From Agrostemma githago (taxonomy: Eukaryota; Streptophyta; Magnoliopsida; Caryophyllales; Caryophyllaceae): a DNA stretch of 64,000 bases. Shown piece after piece: positions 22,042-32,810 of the stretch. The stretch is taken from assembly GCA_958450325.1 (NCBI GenBank), contig OY288241.1:47319978-47383977 (forward strand), read 5' to 3'. The position numbers and the translations under genes were made by a program. The stretch's first letter is position 1, and each line of letters begins with the position of its first letter. Under the pieces are notes generated by a model. That model was not told where the DNA came from and did no database searches. It was given only the letters and a program-made list of their open reading frames with translations.

Positions 22042-23435
22042 TGACAGGCTAAAGTCGTATGCCCCAAATTACTAATTTATAATCACTTATAACCAACAAA
22101 CTAAAACAATAGTATAATGGAAATAAGGGTCGAACCCACATGGAATTGGTTTAACTATAACTGTGTACTAATATAGAATGATAAATAACTAATTAATTAA
22201 ACAATAAGAAAGGGGGGTTTTGAATAATTATCTAACAACTAAATCTAATAAAGATGAAAACTTTGACTAAATCAAATGATGAGAAAGAACTTAGACCCAA
22301 GCACAAATCCACACTCAATAGCGATCGATCATTGTAAGATGGTTTCATTTAATAATCTTGACTACTCTATTGTGAATATGAAATTCCAATTCTCTTAAGA
22401 ATAGTTAACTAAAACGAATTCCGTTCTTAATTAACCCTAACCGTAAAACAACCTAAACAATCCAGTTCTAGGTTCAATTTAGACGAAAGCAATATAGATC
22501 TGAGAATTCAATAGAGAATAAATAGCACGTACAATCCAGTCGTACCTTAGATATTTATGTGAATTGCTTCTAAGTACTAATATCAACGTATCCCGTTCAA
22601 TATTAATTCCTAGTTGTTACTAATGTAAAGTTAATCAGTAAATCCTACTCAATTAACAATACTAACGATAGAATGAAGGAATCAAGTACTAGTTGCGCAT
22701 CTAGCAATCAATAACAACATTCATAGATTTAATAACAAAGCAATTCACAATAATCAAGATTAATAATTAAAACATTCAAACTCACAAACGATTATCAAGT
22801 GCTTCAAAGGCTTGAATCTAAGTAAAGGTAATTAGTTACACATACTTGAAACCGGAAAATTAGGGTTCTTCAAAGGTCTCCCTTTTTCTCTCTAATCTTA
22901 CGTTAAACTTGATGTGATGATAATCTGAATAATCTCAACCTAAGGCTATATTTATCCTAATAAAAGTTTCCTAATAATAAAATAATAATAAAATATCTTA
23001 AGGATACTAGTAATACTAATAATAATAAAAACTAGTAATAAAGTTTCCTAAATAATATCAAAGTCTTAAAATATAGCAAATATCACGAGATAGAGACGGA
23101 ATTGCGCATAAAGTTTCAGACCCTCATGCGACTTGCCCAACCCTCGCGCGACTCGCGGGAGCGCGCGACTCGCGTGTCTTCTGCGCGACTCGCCTGACGG
23201 CCTGTAGCTGCTTCTCGCGATCCTTCAATTCCATCGTTCCGGGTCTTCAAGTGAGCTTTCTTCTTCATGTTTTTGTCGTTCTTTGCCCAAATCGACGGTC
23301 CAATGGTTAACATCCTCAAAATAGCCTATATTACATTTATACCAAATCGACACAAATGCAATACAAGACAACCGATTTAGCTCACAAAATAAACCAAAAA
23401 CCGTCGTAATAACTACGACTAAATACGGCCCATCA
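22042..23435 (-). repeat. 5' LTR of Athila-2
   Basis: 1394 bp, the longer of the two LTRs because it keeps the 55-bp segment near 22723-22777. A TATA-like site is at 22946-22955 (minus 'ggataaatatag'). The gcgcgactcgc cluster at 23125-23205 lies about 170 bp upstream of it in element orientation. Confidence 0.92.
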
Positions 23436-24171
23436 TACCCATTTCAGTTAAGGTGGCGAAATTGGGTATGACGGCGTACCGGAAATGGACCCGGTAAGAG
23501 GGGAGGAGATTTTTCACGAAGGCCTCCACTAGCACCTTTTCGCTGGGCTTGTCAACCAGCTTCACGCTTTCGGCCCTCCACCTTTGAAGGTATTTGGTGA
23601 AACCTTCCTTGGGCTCTTCGGCCATGACCTCCAGAGTACGCATGGTAGTCTGGATCTCGGTATTGTCCGCGTAATTTCGAGCGAACTCCGTTGCTACATC
23701 GTCCCAAGTCTTGTATTTCTTGGAATCGAGCCTGTAGTACCAGGCTCTCGGGTGCTTCTCGAGGGAAGAAGTGAACAGGTGCTTAAACATGGTGGACTTC
23801 ACTCCTTTGACTGCCATGAATTCCTTGAAGGCTCGGATATGGAGTACCGGGTCTTCAATCCCATCGAACATTGGTAGGTCAGTGAGGTTGAGATTGGCGG
23901 GCAAATCGTCGGTCAGGGGTGAATAGGCCCGAGCATTCTCGGTATGGATGGTGTGGCTGTTTGACAAATGGACCTGTTCTTGCAGTTTGCAGACTGCGCT
24001 GGCCAATTCAGTTAACGGCCCGTCAGTGTCGACGTTACCACTAGGGGTCCCTTGCTCCACGGCACTTACACGGGTAAGGATGGCAATCTGGTCTTCCCTC
24101 ATTGCCGTCAACAACTGGGTTTCCAATTTAGCCAATGCGGTTGTTAGTTCGTCTATGGCTTGTTGCGTCAT
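23436..24171 (-). pseudogene. Tat-type gag, N-terminal part
   Basis: ATG at 24169-24171 opens about 245 codons. A short coiled-coil-like N-terminus ('ELTTALAKLETQLLTAM') is followed by the gag core 'LTDLPMFDGIEDPVLHIRAFKEFM', 'WYYRLDSKKYKTWDDVATEFARNYA' and 'EEPKEGFTKYLQRWRAE'. The frame ends at the Athila-2 LTR. The gag would build the particle; here it is cut in two by the inserted element. Confidence 0.85.
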
Positions 24172-25239
24172 GGCTCGGTGAAGGGCGGCCTGTCTGTAAG
24201 AGTACCGCGTAATCAGTAACTAACCCAAATCCTGGAATAAAAGTACATCCCGAGCCAGGGAAAAGAAGACTAAGAAGAAAATGACACGGAAAAGACACCT
24301 AGACGGGTGACTCGTACAAGGTGGACCTCCCTTGGGATTCGGCATGTGGGCCGAGTTCTGTTCGAAGGAAGGTCCACGTGAGATATTTCCCAGAATTTCT
24401 AGACTCGAATGTGTAAACGGGTCATCCTTTGTAGGAGTATGTCCTACGTAGGTGGGCCTTGCCTTAGTCTAATAAGGCGGACTGGGATAGGGAGGAAACC
24501 CGTGATGTAAGATCGACGGAGTTTCAACGCTAAAGACCTTCGATTACTTATGACACGACCCGACATTGCTAAATATGGGAAGTCCTAAGAAGAGGAAGTT
24601 TTTGAAATGGATTTTTTGAAAGCTCGAAAGATTCGGGGAGAGGGAGCCCGGCTTTTTTAAAAAAAAAAAACGGAAAGGCGAGCCAAGTGACGGTTTTGAA
24701 AGTTTGAAAATATTTTCGAGTTTTGAAATGGGTAGAATACCGGCTAGAAATAGGCTGTTTTTTGAGTAAAATCGTAAATCCTAAATTCGGTATATGTCCC
24801 GATTTTTTTAATTGGATATTTTGAAGAGGATGCAATTTTTGAAAATGACGGTTTTTTGAAAAAACGACCTTAGAAACCAAGTAGCACATAGTCACGCAAT
24901 CATTATAACGAACCATGTATGCTCTATACCAAGCCTCGGTCAGTCTATAGAGGGTCTATACCAGTGTACATAGCCTATCCGAGAATCGAGGCAGACTTCC
25001 TAAGTCGAGTTGAGCTTAGAACATGCCGTAAAACCCATACGAATCTGCTATGAACACTTTTTGACATATCCAATTTGGATTACATCAATGGTATAGTGGG
25101 ACGTCGGTCACCAGTACCGGCCCGGGAAAAGATGAGGTTATGCATGAACCGTAAAACTAAAACGCGTATTGTACTAGTCAAATGATTTCTATTCGAGTCT
25201 CACCCTGAGGATGCCGATGGTAAGTCACGCATCAGTTAA
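24172..25239 (-). other. Tat-type leader between PBS and gag
   Basis: About 1.07 kb without a believable frame. It contains a poly-A run (24657-24671 plus strand) and short repeats around 'ggtctatacc' at 24920-24970. A long leader is usual for this lineage. Confidence 0.6.
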
Positions 25240-25257
25240 TCCCCAGCGGAGTCGCCA
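25240..25257 (-). other. Primer binding site of the Tat-type element
   Basis: Minus-strand tggcgactccgctgggga, three bases from the LTR end at 25261. The word is the characteristic PBS of Tat/Ogre elements (reported as tRNA-Arg type). A second, imperfect copy of its core lies inside the LTR at 25361-25372. Confidence 0.75.
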
Positions 25258-25260
25258 AAT

Positions 25261-27556
25261 TGTGGACATGACATAGGTCCACCCCGACGCGGCCACATGC
25301 GGGTTTGGAGAGGCGAATGAATCTCCATATGAGATGGGTTGAATTGAAATTTAAATCGAAGTGGAGTCGCCACCGAACTTTGTGGGAGTTCGGGCCCGTT
25401 CGAACTCACTTTATATCTTAGTGGGCCATGCACAAAGTATGGCCCATTCGGATGTCAGAGTTTATTGGGTTCGTCCCTTAGCATTTGATATCGATACCGA
25501 CATTATCGGATACCGTGTATTGAATGACTCTCGTGTGCCAATGGATTCGGACATCCGGAAACCATGGTTCTGAGTAAGGGGTGAGGGTACGTGTTGGGAA
25601 GTTCACAAAGAACAACCAACCCCACCCGCACATCAGCGGCCTCTACTAAGATATCGTTTGATTTTGAAATACGCGCGTTAGTAACACGATGAGTGATATG
25701 CAAACATTGTTTTGCCTAAACATGCGAATAATTGAATGGGTTGCTAGGTCGATTTAATGCATCTAAAAATTAACGTTAAAGTTGTTTTAGCATGCGAAGT
25801 TTGTTTTAGTATTATAAAACAAATGATGAAAAGAAATTGCTAAAAACATGAACAAACGAGTTAGTAACGGTTTTTAAATTGAATAAAAGATGTAAATATG
25901 ATATGATGCATGGTTTTTTAAAAGATAGTTCGCGTGATGGATTAAGCACGCGTTCACCAAGGTTAAGAAAATATTTACCGAGACCTGAAATATGCTGAAA
26001 AACCCGCTGTTTTATTAAAAAGGAAAAGATGTTTGAAAAATTAAGATGGAATAGTCTTTCGGTGTTACGGTTTTCAGGGGCTTACGCGACCCGCGCGGGT
26101 GAGGCGCGACTCGCGTGGCCATGCGACCCGCACAGGACTCGTGCGACTCGAATGGCGGCCTGTTCTCGAGACCTCTTTTCGAAAATCGACAATTTTGTTA
26201 AATCGCGTACAAATATAGCATAATTTATACTCGACTTAAATTTTCGACATTCGTTATATTCGATATTCGATTATGGAATCGGTATCAAATATTCGTAATG
26301 ATTTTTAGAAAAAAAATATGTTTTGTAAATTGTTTTGAAAATTGAACTAAAAAAAAGCAATGTTAATTCTCTCCGCGTTAAAATCGTCGTATTTTTGTTT
26401 TTAAGATCATGTGACAATTTTTTAGCATCAATGAGATTAATTTAGTTCTTTTTAGATACGATATTTGACTAGAGAGTCGATATCGTATTTTAAGAACGTT
26501 TGTTTTGTATAGAAATTATATTGTAGTATCGATATTAGAAAAAGAATAAAAGAATGTGACAAGGACCCGTAAAAAAAGAAACGGTCCGAAGACTCAAAGA
26601 CGAGGCCGAGAAAAGACGAGAGAAGGAGAAAGAGAAAGGAGAGAAAGGGTTTGATTTTACACCCTCAACCTACATGCTTTATATTCTCGGAACGGGGCTC
26701 GTCGGAATGTGGCTTAGGCATGGGAGCGTCGAGACGAACTGGATGAGTTATTGTGGTTTCGGTCGTGTAGGGTGTCGGGTAGAGGTGGCCGGTTTTTAAA
26801 GGCTAAGGCGGCGTGATCTCGGGTTGTATTATCGGTTATTCGATGCTATGTGTGTGTGTGTGTTATAGCTAATGAATGTGTATGGATCGTGAATGTTGTG
26901 TTGTGTTATGAATTGTTGATGATGTATATCGATGTGTGAGAGGGTCTATTTATAGTAGAGGTCCTTGATTGAAGCTAGGAGAATTAGTTTTGCTTGGATG
27001 ACAAGAAATACCGCTTGAGATAGGAAAGGTAAGCAATTTAAGAGGAATGAGGATTCCGTTTCTTGGGAGGAATGATAGGAGAAAGCATGGAACCCGGCTG
27101 GACAAAGAGTACTCGGCCGAGTATACTTCGTGCTCGGTCGAGTGTTCGGGTAGGATTCCTACTGGGGATCGAATTCTACTCTTAACGGATTTGTTTAATA
27201 TTTTTTGTAGCTGATTTTTTGTAGTGTTCGAGTTCAAGCCGGATTCGTGGGGTGACACGGCAGGCTTCTATGCCTCGGAAAATATCTTTGACCGGGTTTT
27301 GACTCGGTCGCTAAAAGACGGTTTTGCCCTTGGTGTCGGATTCGATCCAAATTAGTCTCATTTGACTCGAAATGAGCCATTGGGCCTGAATTTTAGGTTG
27401 GTATTGTGAGATTTGTACTCCGTAAAAAGCCCAAGCCAAATGCCAATGATTTCGAGCCCATATTCGAGTATGTTAAAGCATGTTTGCGTCCGATCATCAT
27501 CGGGTGTATTTTGAAAACTGCTATAGACACCTAATGACCAAATGTGGGTGTCTAAA
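25261..27556 (-). repeat. 5' LTR of the Tat-type element
   Basis: The inner end is clear ('..catgtccaca' next to the PBS). The outer end is placed at about 27556, where the minus strand reads 'tttagacacccacatttgg', resembling LTR starts of this lineage, but the TG is not conserved and the other LTR is off-window. The LTR holds a clean TATA box (26947-26954), a GC-rich 'gcgactcg' cluster at 26080-26150 and the short palindrome actcggccgagt near 27111. Confidence 0.6.
26947..26954 (-). promoter_or_regulatory. TATA box of the Tat-type LTR
   Basis: Minus-strand 'ctataaatag' about 600 bp into the LTR. The start of transcription would be expected some 25-35 bp further on, near 26915-26920. Confidence 0.6.
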
Positions 27557-27675
27557 CTACCCGTCTTTTTGTATATCACGCGAAAATCAACAAAAATAAA
27601 ATAAAACAAGTTAATTTTTTTTAAATAAAACTAAATAGTAAATAATAATAATTTGTACCAAACAAGTAAATTGTA

Positions 27676-27924
27676 TTCCCTCCCCCCCCCCCCCCCCACC
27701 CACTAAGATTTTCCTACTTTCCTTAAAAGGAAACTCCACTAAGATTTTCCCACTTCAAAAGTTTCCCTATTCATCAATTATACTCTCTTTTTATTGGTTA
27801 CTTTTTGTGATTTGACATCTTGAACCCCACCCAACAATTTACCACCTTTCATTGCCCATTTTTTAATCAATATGTCATTATGAATTGAGAAGATCATTGT
27901 GGGGGGGGGGGGGGGGCGAGGGAG
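27676..27924. mobile_element. Stowaway-like MITE with C16 and G16 arms
   Basis: It begins 'ttccctcc' after TA and ends 'gagggag' before TA. Next to the ends lie a run of 16 C (27682-27697) and a run of 16 G (27901-27916), which pair as part of the inverted repeat. The 200-bp interior is AT-rich and non-coding. Confidence 0.6.
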
Positions 27925-28038
27925 TATTATTGTTAACAAAATTAATTAACTTTTTAACCAAAAAGGGTAAGGAGAGTCTAAGCAGAGTCTGAGTGATAAT
28001 GTGTAAAATCTGAGGTGAGTCTGAGGAATAAATAAATA

Positions 28039-28129
28039 CTCCCTCCGGTTTTTAATGTTTGCCCCATTTGATGAATATGTGTGAGGAGTATTTTATTGAA
28101 AGGGGGCAAACATTAAAAACCGGAGGTAG
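28039..28129. mobile_element. Stowaway-type MITE, 91 bp
   Basis: TA target duplications flank it (28037-28038, 28130-28131). The inverted ends ctccctccggtttttaatg extend for about 27 bp with one mismatch. It has almost no interior, so it can fold into a single hairpin. Confidence 0.88.
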
Positions 28130-28253
28130 TATTAAAAGTGAGTGGAAAGCTGAGGTGGCAGAGTCTTAAGATTTTGAAAAGTCTTACCACTGGAGACACC
28201 CTAGTTAAATGAGAAAAGATGAGGTGAAAAAAGTAGGAGAGAGGAATAATATA

Positions 28254-28508
28254 CTCCCTCCATTCAACTCCAATTTACCCATTACTGTATGCACATTTGT
28301 GGAGACACATTTTAAATAGTTAATAGCTTCATCAGGTATGAATAAAAATTATAATTTTTTGATATTGTTATTCTACTCGTTAAGACTAATCAAACAAGAT
28401 CCCACATGATAGTATTGTGTTATAGATTGTGTAGAATTTTGAAGATCCTTTTGGTTTGTGAATAGTGTCGAAAACTCTTATGGGTAAATTGGAGTTGAAT
28501 GGAGGGAG
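28254..28508. mobile_element. Stowaway-type MITE, 255 bp
   Basis: Flanked by TA on both sides. The ends ctccctccattcaactcca are perfect inverted repeats for about 28 bp. The interior is AT-rich and non-coding. Confidence 0.9.
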
Positions 28509-28651
28509 TATTAATTAATGAGGGTGAAAATTTTTCCTTAAATAAAAAGAAAAGAAAATTAAACTCAGTTTAATAAAGAAAGAGAGAAGAAAATAGGCGG
28601 AGGGGGTGTACGGAGTAATTTATTGGAACGAAAGGAGTTTAAAATATACTC

Positions 28652-28915
28652 CTTCTGTTCCATTTGATTGTTTGCATTTGCTTTTTGAGTATTATTCATA
28701 GGTGAGTAAAATCGTCAATATAAGTTCTAATATATAAGATAAAATATAGTTACGTGATATCTTGTTTAAATTGTCTAATCGAGTACGTTATAAATATCCA
28801 ATTTTTATAATTTTGATAAATACGTAACTAAAGATATAGACAAAAGAAAACGTGCGTAGATAAGTGTGAAAAAAATAAATGTAAACCATTAAATGAAATG
28901 AACAAATTACTCCGT
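28652..28915. mobile_element. Decayed Stowaway-like MITE
   Basis: The left end 'ctccttctgttccatttga' after TA is clear. The right end ('aaatgaaatgaacaaattactcc') is only partly complementary, so the limits are approximate. Confidence 0.45.
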
Positions 28916-29549
28916 AACTTTGTAAGTAAATACGAGTGCTGTTTTTCGTCGTCGACATTTCAGCCACGTCGTCGGCGCTTTTTAAAGTAAAAGACGATAT
29001 TGCCCTTGCCTTGCCCTTGCCTTAATTTGATTAGTTAACTAATGTTATGTAATTTTAGAAGTTAGATTAGTTATTGAAACTCGTTAATGAAGCGGTTTTT
29101 TAATTTTTCAAACCGTTCCGTTATTATCTTGTCCTTATTATATATCCACTTAAACTTCACTCACCATATTTAATTTAATTTTCTCTCACTTAAAAAAAGC
29201 GTCTTTTCTTTAGAGAAACCCGACTTTTCTAGAAACCCGACTTTTCTAGAAATTAGGTTATCGGCGATTTTTAATGTGAAAAGACAACAACGTCCTTCCC
29301 TAATTACATTCACTAACTTTGTTAATGAAATTAAAAAGTTTAATCATGTTAATGAAACTCGATAATAAAACGTTTTTTTTTTTGAAAACCGTCATTTTAT
29401 TATGTTACGGATTATGTTATATTATATATCCTCCCCCATCCACAACAACACTAATATTATTAATAATATTAAAATTGTATTAATAGGCGATTTTAGGAGG
29501 TTTTAGAATCAAATATAGATAATAATTTAGTAAGATTTATCAACAATGT

Positions 29550-29612
29550 TCAGTTGGTTTAGTGGTGAAGAGGCTCATTTGTGTTCAAGAGGTTGTGGGT
29601 TCGAGCCTTACT
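29550..29612 (+). other. tRNA-like RNA polymerase III promoter head (SINE-like)
   Basis: A-box-like tggtttagtgg at 29555-29565 and B-box-like gggttcgagcc at 29597-29607 are separated by about 31 bp, the spacing of tRNA-derived SINEs. It lies directly upstream of the hairpin array, so transcription from it would read into the array. A related head, reversed, is at 47029-47081. Confidence 0.55.
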
Positions 29613-29639
29613 GATTACAAATTTTTGTAATTTTTTTGG

Positions 29640-30171
29640 CGTCCAAGGGACCCCCCAGACGCGGATTTCCAGCGTCCAGGGGACCCCCTAGACGCGAAAT
29701 TCATGCGTCTAGGGGACCCCCCAGACGCGAAATTCATGCGTTTGGGGGGCCCCTCAGACGCATGAATTTCGCGTCTGGGGGGTCCCCTAGACGCATGAAT
29801 TTCGCGTCTGAGGGGCCTCTTAGACGCGAAATTCATGCGTCTAGGGGACCCCCCAGACGCGAAATTCATGCGTCGAGGTCTGTTTCCAGACCCAGTTCGC
29901 GAAAAATCGACCCCCCAGACGCGGATTTCCAGCGTCCAGGGGACCCCCTAGACGCGAAATTCATGCGTCTGAGGGGTCCCCTAGACGCGAAATTCATGCG
30001 TTTGGGGGGCCCCTCAGACGCATGAATTTCGCGTCTACGAGGCCCCTCAGACGCATGAATTTCGCGTCTGAGAGGCCTCTTAGACGCGAAATTCATGCGT
30101 CTAGGGGACCCCCCAGACGCGGTTTTCCGGCGTCGAGGTCTGTTTCCAGTCCCAGTTCGCGAAAAATCGAG
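29640..30171. repeat. Tandemly duplicated array of short inverted repeats
   Basis: Two copies of a unit of about 262 bp (29648-29909 and 29910-30171). Each contains about seven 19-bp words of the type gacgcgaaattcatgcgtc or its reverse complement, in the order + + - - + +, separated by G/C-run spacers such as 'taggggacccccca'. Each word can pair with itself and with its opposite neighbours. Each unit ends with 'gtctgtttccagacccag' and 'ttcgcgaaaaatcga'. All long frames in it are open only because it is periodic (peptide repeat R-E-I-H-A-S), so I do not call genes. Confidence 0.85.
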
Positions 30172-30695
30172 CCCCATTTCGATTATAATTAATACTATTA
30201 GATTGATAGTTTAGGTTCCCCATAGCTAATTTGTGTGTGATATATACCCTAATTGAGTAGTTATTGTTTTGTATATTCGATTTTGGTATCGATTTGGCTG
30301 ATGGTGGGATCGATTTCTGCGAAATATAAATTTCCTAAACATATTCCCGGGATACATTGAGACACGTGTCTCGGAGACCGTTCAATAGTCCAAAAACCGA
30401 CATTTCATATTAGTCGGGAATATATTTGTTACGTTAGTTAAGAAACTTAATTAAATTCATTAGAATATATTACATAAGGGTAAAAGAGTTACGTTGAGAC
30501 ACGTGCCTCAAAAACCGTTCAAGAGTACAAAAACCGTAATTTTAATTTACTCGGAAATATTAATTACATTAATTAACAAACTTAATTAATATCATTAATC
30601 ATAATTAGGGGAAGGGTAAAAGAGTAAAATTCACGTATAAAGCGCCGACGACGTGGCTGAAATGTCGACGACGAAATGTAGTAGAGGTAAATACG

Positions 30696-31388
30696 GAGTA
30701 ATAATTATTCCGTATATTGTGAACTGTGAAACTTCTTCCGTACTATACTGTCATTTCAAGAGAAATCTACCGCAAATAACAAGTACTCCGACGTAATACG
30801 TTAATAATTTCGGCCGAGTAAATAACTATACTGTCATACGGAGTAAATTGTTTGATTTGTCCCCACAAAATGAGATTACGCGATAACAATCAACATCGTT
30901 AATAATTTCGGCCGAGCTTCCTTCTATGATCACGAAGACATGAACGTAGTACATTTCAATGCAATAGGCCAATAGCCTTGCTTTATGATTTCTACACCAC
31001 TGTCTCTTTCGGTGTAGTTTGCTGGAACCATCCCAAAAATATCCCTCGTTTAACGTGCCACATGTCAGTTTCTAACACTCCCACGTGTTAGGTCGGTTGT
31101 CTGGGGCCCTTCCCACATCACCACAATTTTGTCCGTAATATTAACCTCTGCTAAACGGCATCGTTTACGTGATCCAAGATTCACATTTTTCCCTTAACCA
31201 ATCTCTTCTTCCCACCTGTCCACTCAAACGCGTCAGACCCGTTTCAACGTTAAAAAAACCCTCCATGAAGTTTATCCACGGAACCATTTTTAGCGTTCGC
31301 ACTCTGTCGTTCTTTAGTTTTTCACTAATTTTCTATTCTTCGTACTAACTCAAATCTACTCCGCATCCTAGTAATATTGTAATGAGAA
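30696..31388. other. Promoter-like remnant without a gene
   Basis: This segment has more balanced composition than its surroundings. It carries CACGTG-type words ('cccacgtgttagg' near 31080), an acgt-rich stretch, and a 'ccctccatgaag' context near 31260 that opens only 27 codons before a stop. It resembles the 5' flank and first bases of a host gene cut off by later insertions. No homology can be named. Confidence 0.3.
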
Positions 31389-31630
31389 AATTATACAACT
31401 GAGCTCTATATACAACTGATTTTATGATTTTATGTTTTATTACAAAATTTTTGAGTTTTGTTGTAAATTTTATGAGATTTAGTATAGAGTTGTCGAGTTA
31501 AATCACATAAATGTTTAAGTTCAAAAACTTACAACTTAGATCAGAAACTTGTATTAGCTCAGTTTATATATATAAAAGCTCAACAACTTTGCTTTGGTTG
31601 TACAATACTATTGTACACAAAGTGTATAAT
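31389..31630 (+). repeat. Unclassified dispersed repeat, copy 1
   Basis: Shares most of its length with 40124-40352 in reverse orientation; for example 'aaatcacataaatgtttaag' here corresponds to 'aaatcacataaatatttaag' there. It is AT-rich and non-coding, with no clear TSD. It is probably a non-autonomous DNA transposon. Confidence 0.55.
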
Positions 31631-32227
31631 CCTATTTTTCGTAATATTGTCCGCCTCCATTTTCATGTTTTCTTCCTACTTCATTATAATACTTCATCTA
31701 TACAATGGAGAAGTTTGAAGAAAAAAATGGAGGTAATACTCGTACATTTTATCCATATACAAAGTACTTGTTTTGGACTACTTCAATATCAAAATTAATT
31801 TTATAATGTACTTGGTATCTTAAAACTTTTCTTATATTATCTCAATTATCCCCCAATAATTAATATAATATTCATCTCACACTTTTTCAATTCATTTTTT
31901 TCTCATTTAACGGATGATAATATTTCTCTCTCTTATTTTTTTCAATCCACCTTAAGGGTTTGCTTGTGAGAATGGCAGATTATGAAGGCTAATGGTGCTC
32001 AAAATGTGAAGAAAATGGAGGATACTAGTAGACTTTATTCCGTGTTGGCTACCTAGATATTTATCTTCTCAAAATTTGATTATCCATCTGTCCCAATCTA
32101 ATAAACATAAATTATTATCTCTCACAAAACTAAGTAAATGTAAGTTATCAACCGAGAGTCTGAGATACATGAAATAAAGTAAACGTAAACTATTAACTAG
32201 AAATGAGAGAGTTAATTATTTTTTTAC
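31631..32227. other. AT-rich spacer, nothing recognised
   Basis: No frame, repeat border or RNA gene can be supported here. Confidence 0.5.
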
Positions 32228-32650
32228 TCCCTCCGTATTTTAATATTTGTCTCTTTTCATTAAAATATTTCTCACATATTAATAGAATATAAATGGACAT
32301 CAGGTTGAATTGGTTCCATAACACGGTATCAGAGATAGGAGTCATGAATTTGAACCCTGGTAGCCCTCAATATCTCGAACTCTCAAGTGAAAACTTAGCA
32401 CATGGTACCGAGGGGGGCTGTGCACTAACTACTCTTCAAGCTCAATGAGCATTCGAATGAGGGGGTGTAATAAAATATAAATGAGATTCAACCATCACCT
32501 TAGTTGAATTGGTTTCAAAACACATATATTAAAGATAGAGTGAAGGGGTATAATAGAATATAAATGAACCTCAACCATCCCCTTAGTTGAATTGGTTTTA
32601 AATCACATATATCAAAGAAATTGAAAGAACATTAAAATATGAAAATGGGT
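32228..32650. mobile_element. TRIM-like repeat inside a Stowaway-like MITE
   Basis: The outer left end 'ctccctccgtattttaat' after TA has a faint partner near 32625-32650. Inside are three direct repeats of a 'tataaatg..tcaacc...ttgaattggtt' unit (near 32287, 32475 and 32560). After the first lies 'ggtatcagaga', resembling the initiator-tRNA PBS. Short direct repeats plus a PBS suggest a TRIM remnant. Confidence 0.4.
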
Positions 32651-32810
32651 CTTGAAAATCAATCACTCACTTTCTTATTTTTGGTGGTTCCAGTTATTTT
32701 AACTCGGTCTTAATCCCATACTCTACAAATTTGAGGCTTAGAATCTACTATATGAGGCTCAAGCTCTCCTTCACAACCTCATACTCTACTACTTCCTCCC
32801 ATCCATTCAA

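Larger units (their letters stand above)
14400..23435 (-). mobile_element. Athila-2: complete, non-autonomous Athila-type element
   Basis: The two LTRs (14400-15741 and 22042-23435) begin with TG and end with CA in element orientation, and the insertion is flanked by taccc at 14395-14399 and 23436-23440. Internal order on the minus strand is PBS, gag, protease, a spacer with the Athila post-pol word 'gggaggcaacccg', ORF1, 3' leader, polypurine tract. RT, RNase H and integrase are entirely absent. By eye the LTRs differ at fewer than ten single bases plus one 55-bp and one 3-bp gap, so the insertion is recent. Mobilisation would need pol proteins from another element. Confidence 0.92.
11620..27556 (-). 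mobile_element. Tat/Ogre-type Ty3/gypsy element, interrupted twice
   Basis: This is a minus-strand element with 5' LTR, PBS, leader, gag, protease and the beginning of RT. Athila-2 (14400-23435) is inserted in gag and Athila-1 ends its RT at 11620. RT motifs ('RVYVDFRDLNKASPKDDFPL', 'SFMDGYAGYNQIKMA') and the PBS tggcgactccgctgggga place it in the Tat lineage. The rest of RT, RNase H, integrase and the 3' LTR should lie beyond the left edge, on the far side of Athila-1. Multiple stops and frame changes make it the most decayed layer, consistent with being the oldest. Confidence 0.8.
28935..30686. mobile_element. Mutator-like TIR element, 1752 bp, non-coding
   Basis: A 9-bp direct repeat gtaaatacg flanks the unit (28926-28934 and 30687-30695). 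Long inverted repeats start within a few bases of each end: 28947-28982 (from 'cgtcgtcgacatttcagcc') is the exact complement of 30640-30675. TIRs over 30 bp and a 9-bp TSD fit Mutator-like elements. There is no transposase. Inside are two related AT-rich blocks in each half, a palindrome gagacacgtgtctc at 30359-30372 with a CACGTG core, a tRNA-like head (29550-29610) and a hairpin array (29640-30171). Confidence 0.75.

Noticed and set aside
29636..30177. Long open frames on both strands (129, 84 and 103 codons) with an R-E-I-H-A-S peptide repeat
   Set aside because: They come from the periodicity of the hairpin array; no start context, no family, and both strands are equally open.
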